This document shows, one piece after another, positions 26,569 to 33,881 of a DNA stretch of 64,000 nucleotides. The stretch is from Gemmatimonadetes bacterium 13_2_20CM_2_65_7. GTDB taxonomy: Bacteria; Gemmatimonadota; Gemmatimonadetes; Gemmatimonadales; GWC2-71-9. A program made the position numbers and the translations under genes. The DNA lies in the NCBI GenBank assembly GCA_001915025.1, contig MNDR01000083.1:1-64000 (forward strand). The letters are read 5' to 3'. The notes below the pieces were generated by a model. The model saw only the letters and a program-made list of their open reading frames with translations, did no database searches and had not been told where the DNA came from. The stretch's first letter is position 1; each line of letters opens with the position of its first letter.

Positions 26569-26723
26569 GCCGCAAGCGGCAGAAGGACAAAGTCGTCGTG
26601 CGGGTGCCGAATCCGGATGCGCCGGTAAAGGAACGCCTGAAGACTCCAGCCCATAAGGTCCATCGTTCCAAGAAGGGATACCGCCGGCGCGCGAAGCATC
26701 AAAAACCGCCGGGCCTCGACTAG
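26565..26723 (+). CDS. 52-residue very basic small protein
   Basis: ATG at 26565 overlapping the previous TGA; TAG at 26721. Of 52 residues, 18 are Lys or Arg and three His (MSRKRQKDKVVVRVPNPD and KKGYRRRAKH). No membrane segment or signal is seen. It may bind RNA, phospholipid or the acidic face of the oxidase; I do not recognise it. The tight overlap and lack of a competing frame support translation. Confidence 0.45.
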   Translation: MSRKRQKDKVVVRVPNPDAPVKERLKTPAHKVHRSKKGYRRRAKHQKPPGLD

Positions 26724-26770
26724 ATGCTGCTGGCGAGTTTCGTGGCAATACACTAAGCTGACGCCCTCAG

Positions 26771-27442
26771 ATGCAACGGTCACCGCTGACACTCCTGCTC
26801 GTACTCAGCGCGGTCCAAGGTCCGGCGACACGCGGCGCGCACGTGACCGGCAGAATCGTGATCCTGGAGAAGGACAACAAGCCGTCGCCCGATCTCGACG
26901 ATGCGGTGCTGTATCTCGAGGGAAACGCCGCCGCGCCGGTCAAACCGGTGACCGTCGAGATCGCCATCACGGACAAGACGTACGCGCCGCATGTGGTGGT
27001 CGTCCCCGTCGGATCGACGGTGCGCTTTCCGAATCACGATCCCTTCAATCACAACGTCTTCTCGGTCAGCGAGCCGAATCAATTCGACCTCGGCCTGTAC
27101 GGCCGCGGTGACGCCAAGAGCCATACGTTCACGAATCCGGGACTCGTGCGCGTGTACTGCAACGTGCATCCGCGCATGGTCGCCTACGTGCAGGTCATGG
27201 CGAACCGGTACTACGGGCAGCCCGGGACCGACGGCAGCTTCACGATCGACAACGTCCCGGCGGGCCGATATCGGCTGCACGTCTGGCACGAGCGCATTCC
27301 AACGGAGATCGTGCGGGACGTGACCGCAGGTGGCGATTCCACCGTGCAAATCGCGCTGAACGCTCGCGGCTACCACTGGGAACCACACCGTAACAAGTAC
27401 GGACGCAACTATCCCACCAATGCCGGACGCGAGCGCTACTAA
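26771..27442 (+). CDS. Second cupredoxin-like protein
   Basis: 223 residues with an N-terminal signal-like segment. Type I copper residues are H94 (PFNHNVFS), C130, H133 and M136 (YCNVHPRMVAYV). A carboxypeptidase regulatory-like stretch follows (GSFTIDNVPAGRYRLHVWHE) and then a Tyr/Arg-rich tail. It resembles the protein at 21720 in layout, with a different tail. The kinase gene begins 23 bases before its end, so the two are coupled and the kinase may monitor this electron-carrier branch. Confidence 0.8.
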   Translation: MQRSPLTLLLVLSAVQGPATRGAHVTGRIVILEKDNKPSPDLDDAVLYLEGNAAAPVKPVTVEIAITDKTYAPHVVVVPVGSTVRFPNHDPFNHNVFSVSEPNQFDLGLYGRGDAKSHTFTNPGLVRVYCNVHPRMVAYVQVMANRYYGQPGTDGSFTIDNVPAGRYRLHVWHERIPTEIVRDVTAGGDSTVQIALNARGYHWEPHRNKYGRNYPTNAGRERY

Positions 27443-29450
27443 ACCGGCGTTCGGGCTCACCGCAAAGATCTTTCTCGCCTCGACCCTGCTGGTCGTGGCA
27501 GTGCTCGGTGTCACGTTTGGCCTCACGTCCATTCAGGCGAACCGCACGGCGGACGCGTCGATTCACCGAGCCCTCCTGGCCACGCGCCGCGCGGTCGACG
27601 ACTATCTGGCCGCGCGCACGCGCACGCTGAGCCGCGCCAGCACCGTCGCCACCGACGTGCCCCAATACCGCCAGCGGCTCCTGAACCAGCGGGATCGTGC
27701 CGAAGCACTCGATCAGGCGGACGACGTGCGCGGCCTGATCGGCGCGGCGTGGGTTTTAGTGACGAACAGCGAGGGGGTTCTCATCGCGCGCACCGACTAC
27801 CGGGAGCAGTACGATCGGGACCTGTCGGTGGCGCCGCTCGTCGCCAATGCGCTGAGCGGCGATCAGACGAGCGGCGCGTGGCTCGATGACGTGCAGGGAA
27901 CGATGTTCATCGCGATCGGGACGCCGCTGCGCGACCGTCCCACCGCGGCGCCGCTCGGCGCCCTGGTTGCGACCTATCAGATCGACGATTCGCTCGCCCA
28001 GGCGATCAAGCAGACCACCAATTCCGACGTGGTGTTCTTCTCGCTCGACACGCTCAATCGGCCGGTCGTGGTCGGCAGCACGGTTCCCGCGCAGGAGATC
28101 GGTCCGGTGTTACGCGACGCGGTCCGCGCCGAGTCGCTCGCCGCCGACACGGGTGGGGCGGGCATGGCGCTCGTTGCGTCGATGGGTGGCCAGCATCTCA
28201 TCGGCCTCGCGGGCGCGATCCGTTCCCCGGGCGGGGACGTCAGAGGCGGCTTTGTGGCGCTCCGCTCGCGCGAGGCGGAGCTGGCGGCATTCAATGCGCT
28301 GCGCCGCACGATGTTCTTCGCGATTGGGTTGGGGATCGTGCTGGCGCTGGTCTTCGCGTTCGTGCAGGCGCGCCAGATCAGCGGGCCGGTCCGGCGACTC
28401 GCGCTGGCGACACGGCAGGTGCAGGACGGCGACTACAGCGTCAACATCGACGTGAAATCGAAGGACGAGATCGGGGTCCTGTCACAGGCGTTCAAGAGCC
28501 TCGTCGAGGATCTGAAGGAGAAAGCGGCGCTGGTCGATTACATGATGGCCGCGTCCGGCGCCGCGGCCACGCAGCCGCTTGCGTCCGTCCCGACCGTCAT
28601 CAGGGACGCGGCCGGCGGTCAGATGCGACCGGGTGCGGTGTTCGCCGGCCGCTACGAGGTGAAAGAAATCCTCGGCGCGGGAGGAATGGGCGTCGTATAT
28701 CGCGCGTTCGATCGCGAGCTGCAAGAGCCGGTCGCCATCAAGACGCTGAGGCCGGAAGCGATGGCGGGCGGCACAGTCGCGCTCGATCGCTTCAAGCAGG
28801 AAATCCGCCTGGCGCGCCGCATCGCGCACCGCAACGTCGTGCGCACGTACGATCTCGGCGAAGTGAATGGGACGTACTACCTCACGATGGAGTACGTCGA
28901 AGGCACGTCGCTCAAACAGCTCATCGCTTCGCGCGGACGGTTACCGGTCGCCGTGACGTTGACGGTCGGCAAACAGTTGTGTCGAGCGCTCGAAGTCGCC
29001 CACGCCGAAGGCATTATTCACCGCGACATCAAACCGCAGAACATGGTCGTCGATCCCAGCGGTTTTCTGAAGGTGATGGACTTCGGTATCGCGCGGCTCG
29101 CCAATCCGCCCAAGGGCAAAGGGCTGACCGAGGCGGGGATATCGATCGGAACTCCCGATTACATGTCGCCCGAGCAGCTCTCCGGCGCCGATCTCGATCC
29201 ACGCAGCGACCTCTATTCGGCGGGTGTGGTGCTGTTCGAGTGTTTGACTGGCCGTGTGCCGTTTGAAGCAGACACGACGTGGGCGCTCGTCGCGAAGCAT
29301 CTGGAGGAGGAGCCGCCCAATCCGCGCACACTCAACGCGGACGTACCGGAGGCTCTGGCGATAGTGATTCTTAAGGCGATGGCAAAGGATCGTGAGAAGC
29401 GATTCCCGACGGCGGCGGAGATGTTCGACGCCCTGGCGCGCATCGGCTGA
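27420..29450 (+). CDS. Cache-HAMP transmembrane serine/threonine protein kinase
   Basis: 676 residues. TM1 is at about 13-37; an extracytoplasmic sensor of Cache/PAS-like type covers about 40-295 (AAWVLVTNSEGVLIARTDYR); TM2 is at about 298-317; a HAMP linker covers 318-375. A Hanks-type kinase lies at 412-675 with LGAGGMGVVYR, K441, HRDIKPQN (D536), DFG (D554) and GTPDYMSPEQ. This joins a chemoreceptor-like input to a Ser/Thr kinase. Its gene is coupled to the cupredoxin and sits at the end of the respiratory operon, so it may sense a redox or small-molecule signal there. Confidence 0.92.
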   Translation: MPDASATKPAFGLTAKIFLASTLLVVAVLGVTFGLTSIQANRTADASIHRALLATRRAVDDYLAARTRTLSRASTVATDVPQYRQRLLNQRDRAEALDQADDVRGLIGAAWVLVTNSEGVLIARTDYREQYDRDLSVAPLVANALSGDQTSGAWLDDVQGTMFIAIGTPLRDRPTAAPLGALVATYQIDDSLAQAIKQTTNSDVVFFSLDTLNRPVVVGSTVPAQEIGPVLRDAVRAESLAADTGGAGMALVASMGGQHLIGLAGAIRSPGGDVRGGFVALRSREAELAAFNALRRTMFFAIGLGIVLALVFAFVQARQISGPVRRLALATRQVQDGDYSVNIDVKSKDEIGVLSQAFKSLVEDLKEKAALVDYMMAASGAAATQPLASVPTVIRDAAGGQMRPGAVFAGRYEVKEILGAGGMGVVYRAFDRELQEPVAIKTLRPEAMAGGTVALDRFKQEIRLARRIAHRNVVRTYDLGEVNGTYYLTMEYVEGTSLKQLIASRGRLPVAVTLTVGKQLCRALEVAHAEGIIHRDIKPQNMVVDPSGFLKVMDFGIARLANPPKGKGLTEAGISIGTPDYMSPEQLSGADLDPRSDLYSAGVVLFECLTGRVPFEADTTWALVAKHLEEEPPNPRTLNADVPEALAIVILKAMAKDREKRFPTAAEMFDALARIG

Positions 29451-29672
29451 TTACATCCGCTTTTTCTTTTTCAGCAAGTGCATCGTGGCGCTGTCGTTCC
29501 CCCGCGCCATCTCACCGCCCGGCATCGTGTCCAACATGCTGTCGGCCTTCATGGGGTTCTTGATCATCGCGGAGTCAGCCGGCGGCATCACCGTGCGGTC
29601 GGCCATGTCGCGATTCTTGCGGCACGCCAGTGCGGCAACGACGATCAGGAGCGTCAGACTCCGCCGAACCAT
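29451..29672 (-). CDS. Methionine-rich lipoprotein, possible oxidant sink
   Basis: 73 residues from the ATG at 29672. A lipoprotein signal (LTLLIVVAALAC, Cys 17) is followed by about 56 mature residues holding nine Met (RDMADRTVMPPADSAMIKN, then MKADSMLDTMPGGEMARG) and a KKKKRM end. It overlaps the molybdoenzyme gene by 19 bases and lies last in that operon. In Azospira a Met-rich periplasmic peptide, MrpX, is oxidised by hypochlorite and recycled by a YedY-type enzyme. This protein may be a membrane-tethered version, by inference. It abuts the kinase gene tail to tail. Confidence 0.7.
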   Translation of the reverse strand: MVRRSLTLLIVVAALACRKNRDMADRTVMPPADSAMIKNPMKADSMLDTMPGGEMARGNDSATMHLLKKKKRM

Positions 29673-30358
29673 GGGTATCCCTGATCCTCCCAGTAGCCGC
29701 CGGGCCGTTGGGCGGTGAACGTCATCGAGACGAGATACTTCGTCAGCTTGTAGCCGAGTTTCGTGGGCGAATAGAGTCGCAGTGGCGCGCCATGGGCCGC
29801 TGGGAGCGGATTGTCGTTCATGCCGTACGCCAGGATCGTCTGCGGATGTATCGCGCTCGCCAGATCCCAGCCGTTTGAATAATCGGAATCGAAAGAGACG
29901 AACCGTATGAAGCGGGCTTCGGGCAGCGGGTCGCAGCGCTCCACGATCGTCGAAACGGGGACGCCGTGCCAACTCGCGATGGCGGACCACCCCTCGACAC
30001 AGTGATGCTTGACCGTGTAGGTCGTCCGCGGCAGCGCCTGCAAATCGTCGAGTGAGAGTGACATCGGCCTGCGCACGAGCCCAGTGACGAGCAGCCGCCA
30101 CGTTGCCGGATCCTTCAGCACGGGCGTCATCGGCGAGATGAAGTAGCTCGGTAGATGCGCCGTGCGCTCCGAAACCGGATACTGCGGCGCGAGCCGATGT
30201 GCGGAGAACAGAATCTTCTCGCCCACCCAGTCGTTCAGGCGACTGACGTCGAGCAGCGCCGGCCGAATGGCGTTGCCTCCATCCCAGCCACACGCGGCCG
30301 CGAGCGACGCCGGGCCCGCGCCGGCGGCGAGCCGGAGAAAGCCGCGGCGGTCAATCAT
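29654..30358 (-). CDS. YedY/MsrP-like molybdopterin oxidoreductase (sulfite oxidase family)
   Basis: 234 residues with a Tat signal (DRRGFLRLAAGAG), so exported folded. The sulfite oxidase-type core has the molybdenum ligand C120 in KHHCVEGWSAIASWHGVP; later motifs are GMNDNPLPAAHGAPLRL and LGYKLTKYL. It is shorter than E. coli MsrP and lacks the C-terminal dimer domain of sulfite oxidases. MsrP enzymes reduce methionine sulfoxide in periplasmic proteins. The next gene encodes a Met-rich lipoprotein and the previous one a cytochrome b that could supply electrons; that fits a repair cycle. Confidence 0.85.
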   Translation of the reverse strand: MIDRRGFLRLAAGAGPASLAAACGWDGGNAIRPALLDVSRLNDWVGEKILFSAHRLAPQYPVSERTAHLPSYFISPMTPVLKDPATWRLLVTGLVRRPMSLSLDDLQALPRTTYTVKHHCVEGWSAIASWHGVPVSTIVERCDPLPEARFIRFVSFDSDYSNGWDLASAIHPQTILAYGMNDNPLPAAHGAPLRLYSPTKLGYKLTKYLVSMTFTAQRPGGYWEDQGYPWFGGV

Positions 30359-31058
30359 GGCTGGGGAATCGGCCGCGATACCAGCCGGTGATCATGGCGC
30401 GCAAGGATGCTGGGTCGACGACGAACACGAGGAGCACGTGAACGACGAGAAATGCCGTGAAAAACCACACCGCCCAGAAATGCCAGTACCGCGCTGCCTG
30501 GAAGCCACCGAAAAGGGCCGTGAGCCAGGAGAGCTGCGTCGGTTTGTAAATGGCAAAGCCGGTGAGTACGGAGAGGGCGCCGAGAAAAATGATGAAAGTG
30601 TAGGCGAGTTTTTGCAGTGGGTTGTGCTTGCCTTGCGCGGGATGTTCCTTCCGCAGCCGCAAGTAGTACTTCTGCATTTCGATTGCGCCGCGAATGTCGC
30701 GCGGCCGGAACAACAAGGATCGCCACTCCCCGCTGGTGACGAGATACGAGAGATAGAACAGACCTGCCGCGATGAACGGCCACATCAGCGTGAAGTGCCA
30801 ATTCAATCCGCCCGCGAGCCAGCCACCGAGGCGGACGGAACGAGGAAACTCCCGATCCTGAAACGGATTGATGTAGTAGGGACCGCCACGCTCACCGAAG
30901 CGCGCGTAGGCGGTGTAAATCTGCAGCCCGCTCGCGACCATTCCGGCGAGCAACACGAACGTCGCCCAATGCGTGAGGCGGACGATCCAGTGATGACGCT
31001 TTACTTGAACGGGAACAGACGAAGCAGGTGCGGCCGGTGGGGCGGGGGGAGCCGTCAT
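30351..31058 (-). CDS. Cytochrome b561-type membrane electron-transfer subunit
   Basis: 235 residues with four helices: LTHWATFVLLAGMVASGLQI; FTLMWPFIAAGLFYLSYLV; KLAYTFIIFLGALSVLTGFA; WHFWAVWFFTAFLVVHVLLV. Histidines in helices 1, 2 and 4 (RLTHW, LNWHF, ARYWHFW and VVHVLL) could bind two b hemes. It resembles cytochrome b subunits that link quinol to periplasmic Mo enzymes. It overlaps the molybdoenzyme gene by 8 bases, so it probably feeds that enzyme from the quinone pool. It begins the operon at a leaderless promoter. Confidence 0.87.
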   Translation of the reverse strand: MTAPPAPPAAPASSVPVQVKRHHWIVRLTHWATFVLLAGMVASGLQIYTAYARFGERGGPYYINPFQDREFPRSVRLGGWLAGGLNWHFTLMWPFIAAGLFYLSYLVTSGEWRSLLFRPRDIRGAIEMQKYYLRLRKEHPAQGKHNPLQKLAYTFIIFLGALSVLTGFAIYKPTQLSWLTALFGGFQAARYWHFWAVWFFTAFLVVHVLLVFVVDPASLRAMITGWYRGRFPSHD

Positions 31059-31092
31059 GCGACAAGTATATTGTCTGCCATGCGCCTGGCAA
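31059..31092. promoter_or_regulatory. Divergent, apparently leaderless promoter with shared -10 island
   Basis: Only 21 bases separate the starts at 31058 (minus) and 31080 (plus). The core is GACAAGTATATTGTC (31061-31075), a palindrome with 5-bp arms. Minus strand: TATACT (31070-31065) lies six bases before the ATG, with TTGCCA (31092-31087) 16 bases upstream of it and inside the plus-strand gene. Plus strand: TATATT (31067-31072) is seven bases before the ATG, with no clear -35. The two directions may exclude each other. Confidence 0.6.
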
Positions 31093-31604
31093 CGCTTTGC
31101 ATCATTGGAATCCTCTCATCATGTCGGCCCGCACCGCGCGATGCCTACGTTCCGAATCGGAGCGACAGCCTCGCGTTCAATGACATGGCGGCTCACGACT
31201 CGGCGGACAGCGCGCTGCTCACGCCGCGAGTCGTCACGGGCCCGACCGTCATCGTCTTCTGGCTGCCTGCCGCGGACACGTTGAGCGCCGACGATCAGGC
31301 GCAGGCTCTCGACGACCTCAACAATGCCACCGATCACATCGCGCCGATGCTCAAGCGGCACGACATCAAGCTCCTGCCGACGAACGCCGAGACGATCTAC
31401 GTGGCGCTGCCCAATCACCAGCGGCGCACGATTCTGTTGTCGGGCGTCGACTACCCGTTCGGTTACGTCCTGGTAGAGCCGGGGACCGCCGAGCGCATTC
31501 TCGCCGGCGTGTACAACGACGATGAGCTGAAAGACGAGCTCGAAGCGTATTTCGACTTGCCCCCCGGCGCAGATTCGACCGCTACCGGTCCGCGGATCTC
31601 CTGA
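31080..31604 (+). CDS. Small lipoprotein of unknown function
   Basis: 174 residues from the ATG at 31080. A lipoprotein signal (MRLATLCIIGILSSC, Cys 15) precedes a soluble domain of about 150 residues with TGPTVIVFWLPAADTLSADD and an acidic C-terminus. The last part looks like a small alpha/beta fold, but no family is recognised. It divides from the cytochrome b/molybdoenzyme operon at a 21-base promoter and overlaps the amidohydrolase gene by one base. Confidence 0.7.
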   Translation: MRLATLCIIGILSSCRPAPRDAYVPNRSDSLAFNDMAAHDSADSALLTPRVVTGPTVIVFWLPAADTLSADDQAQALDDLNNATDHIAPMLKRHDIKLLPTNAETIYVALPNHQRRTILLSGVDYPFGYVLVEPGTAERILAGVYNDDELKDELEAYFDLPPGADSTATGPRIS

Positions 31605-32935
31605 TGTCGCTGCTGCTTCGCGGCGGCCGGGTGGTCACAATGGATCCGTCGCGGCGCATTCTGGAAGCCGACATTCTCGTAGAAACAGGCCGAATCAAGA
31701 GCGTTGGAACGTTGGAACGTCGGAAGGTTGGGACGAAAAAGCCCCTCATCCTCGACTGTACGGGGCTGATCGTTCTTCCCGGGTTAGTGCAAGCCCACAT
31801 CCATCTTTGTCAAACGCTGTTCCGGGGCCTAGCGGAGGATCTCACCCTCGAGGCATGGCTCGCCCAGCGCATCTGGCCGCTCGAAGCGGCGCACACCGAG
31901 ACTTCGATTTATTGGTCGGCGATGCTGGGCGCGGCCGAGCTCCTGCTCGGCGGCACCACGGCGATCCTCGACATGGAATCGGTGCGACACACCGGCGCCG
32001 CATTCGAAGCGCTCGAATCAATCGGCATCCGCGCGACCGCGGGCAAGTGTCTCATGGACGCTCCCTCGAGCCCGTCCGCTCTGCGCGAATCAACCGATCT
32101 TGCGTTGCAGGAGAGCGCGGCCCTCTGTGCGCGTTGGCACGGCGCCGCGGGCGGCCGATTGCGTTACTGCTTTGCGCCACGGTTCGCGCCAAGCTGCACT
32201 GGGCCGTTGCTGAGGGCGGTGAGCGATCTCGCTGAGAAGGCCGGCGCCGTCGTCCACACGCATGCCGCCGAAACGCCGCTCGAGCTGGAGCTCGTGAAGC
32301 GCGAACGCGGCAATGACGAAATCGCCTATCTCGACTCGGTCGGCATTTCGGGGCCGCGGGCCGCGCTGGCGCACTGCGTGTGGGTCGATAAAGAGGGAAT
32401 TGCGCGCCTCGCGCGCCAGGCCACCAACGTCGTCCATTGTCCCAGCTCGAACCTGAAACTGGGCAGCGGGATCGCACCGATTCCGGAAATGCTCGCGGCC
32501 GGCTGTCGCGTCGGGATCGGTGCGGACGGCGCTCCGTGCAATAACCGTCTGGACGTGTTCACGGAGATGCGGCTCGCGGCCCTGATTCAGAAGCCGCGCC
32601 ATGGGCCCGATTCCCTGCCGGCCGCGCACGTGCTCGAGCTTGCCACGCTCGGCGGCGCGCGCGCGTTGGGGCTTCAAGCGGAGATCGGCTCTATAGAAGA
32701 GGGGAAGTGCGCGGATTTAGTGGTGCTGGATCTCGAAGAACCACACGCGCAGCCCGAGGACGCCGATCTGGTTTCGCGGATCGTCTACAGTGCCCAGGCC
32801 GCTGACGTTCGCCATGTGGTCGTCGATGGCCACGTCGTCGTCCACGATGGTGTTCTCAAAACCGCCGATACCAGGGAGATCCGCCGTGGCGCGAATACTG
32901 AGGCTCGTCGCCTGCGCCGCGCTGTGGGCATCTAG
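31604..32935 (+). CDS. Amidohydrolase-superfamily deaminase (ATZ/TRZ type)
   Basis: 443 residues. The metal site of cytosine/guanine deaminase-type amidohydrolases is visible: HIHLCQTLFRGLAEDL, HTHAAETPLELEL, LAHCVWVDKEG and GADGAPCNNRLD. This group includes 8-oxoguanine, guanine and S-adenosylhomocysteine deaminases and triazine hydrolases; I cannot pick one. A four-unit octamer array (31703-31734) adds the unusual stretch VGTLERRKVGTKK to the N-terminal beta domain, away from the active site. The start overlaps the previous stop by one base. Confidence 0.9.
   Translation: MSLLLRGGRVVTMDPSRRILEADILVETGRIKSVGTLERRKVGTKKPLILDCTGLIVLPGLVQAHIHLCQTLFRGLAEDLTLEAWLAQRIWPLEAAHTETSIYWSAMLGAAELLLGGTTAILDMESVRHTGAAFEALESIGIRATAGKCLMDAPSSPSALRESTDLALQESAALCARWHGAAGGRLRYCFAPRFAPSCTGPLLRAVSDLAEKAGAVVHTHAAETPLELELVKRERGNDEIAYLDSVGISGPRAALAHCVWVDKEGIARLARQATNVVHCPSSNLKLGSGIAPIPEMLAAGCRVGIGADGAPCNNRLDVFTEMRLAALIQKPRHGPDSLPAAHVLELATLGGARALGLQAEIGSIEEGKCADLVVLDLEEPHAQPEDADLVSRIVYSAQAADVRHVVVDGHVVVHDGVLKTADTREIRRGANTEARRLRRAVGI
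31703..31734 (+). repeat. Four-unit octamer array inside the amidohydrolase gene
   Basis: Units are GTTGGAAC, GTTGGAAC, GTCGGAAG and GTTGGGAC, adjacent with no gap. It is the cleanest array in the window and closely related to the units at 4357. It falls in a part of the protein that usually varies between homologues. Confidence 0.78.
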
Positions 32936-33881
32936 CCTCAGCGCGCAAGGAGACAGTCTCTATACGGCATGGTGCAGTCACTGCCATGGCGCCGATGCCC
33001 GCGGCACGCCCGCGGCGACAACCAAACTCGACGTGCCGCCGGCCGATCTTGCGTCGTGCGCCGCATCCACGGCGGAGACGGAAGACCGTTGGGTCGGGAT
33101 CGTCACGCGTGGCGGGGCGGCCTTTGGCTTGTCGCTCGATATGCCCGCGTACGGCGAGGGTGCGACACGCGATCAAATCCGCATGGTCGTCCGTTACGTG
33201 CGCTCGCTGTGCGGCGAGCACGGCTGGCCTCCCGGCGAGCTGAACTTTGCGCGAGGCTTTCTCATCGAGAAGGCCTTCCCAGAGAATGAGCTTATCGCCG
33301 TCGCGCATGCATATGAACAACAGCTCATTTACGAGCGGCGCATGGGCCGTCGCTTCCAGTTCGAAGCAGAAGCGACGACCGTCCTCGATTCACAGGGCCG
33401 CCCATTTGAGTCCGTAACGGGTGCTCTCAAGTACAACATCTGGCACAGCCTCGAGCATCGTGCTCTCGCCACGCTGGGTGTCGAGGCGACGCCCCCGCTC
33501 GGCCGGCGCGACCGGTGGGAGCTCGCGCCGTACCTGTCGGCCGGCGCAGAACGGCTCGGTTTCACCATCCAAGGCCAGGCGGTGGCGAGTTGGGAAGAGG
33601 CCCGAGGTATTGCGGGTGCGTCGTACCGGTTGGGCATCAGCCATGAGATTGCCGCAAGACGATTGGTGCCGATGATCGAAGCGGGGTGGGACGTGCCGCA
33701 GGCCGGCGCAAATGCCCTTTCCCTCTATCCTCAGCTCTGGATCAAGCTGTCACGGCTCGGTCACGTCGCAGGATGTCTCGGCGCCGAGGTTCCCGTGACC
33801 GGCGTGTCACCGCCCCGATCGAAGCTGATCGCGTTTCTGCTGTGGGATTTTGGTGACGCGCCGCTACTCCGCGGTTGGTGA
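32886..33881 (+). CDS. Monoheme cytochrome c fused to a probable outer-membrane beta-barrel
   Basis: 331 residues from the GTG at 32886, chosen because it opens a signal peptide ([17 protein letters not shown]). A class I cytochrome c domain follows, with C30SHC33H34 and a likely Met ligand in LDMPAYGEG. After [20 protein letters not shown] the sequence becomes about ten alternating strands ([40 protein letters not shown]) and ends in an aromatic (LLRGW), as in outer-membrane barrels. It is a second cytochrome-porin, with heme and barrel arranged differently from the one at 19452. It overlaps the amidohydrolase gene by 50 bases. Confidence 0.75.
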   Translation: MARILRLVACAALWASSLSAQGDSLYTAWCSHCHGADARGTPAATTKLDVPPADLASCAASTAETEDRWVGIVTRGGAAFGLSLDMPAYGEGATRDQIRMVVRYVRSLCGEHGWPPGELNFARGFLIEKAFPENELIAVAHAYEQQLIYERRMGRRFQFEAEATTVLDSQGRPFESVTGALKYNIWHSLEHRALATLGVEATPPLGRRDRWELAPYLSAGAERLGFTIQGQAVASWEEARGIAGASYRLGISHEIAARRLVPMIEAGWDVPQAGANALSLYPQLWIKLSRLGHVAGCLGAEVPVTGVSPPRSKLIAFLLWDFGDAPLLRGW

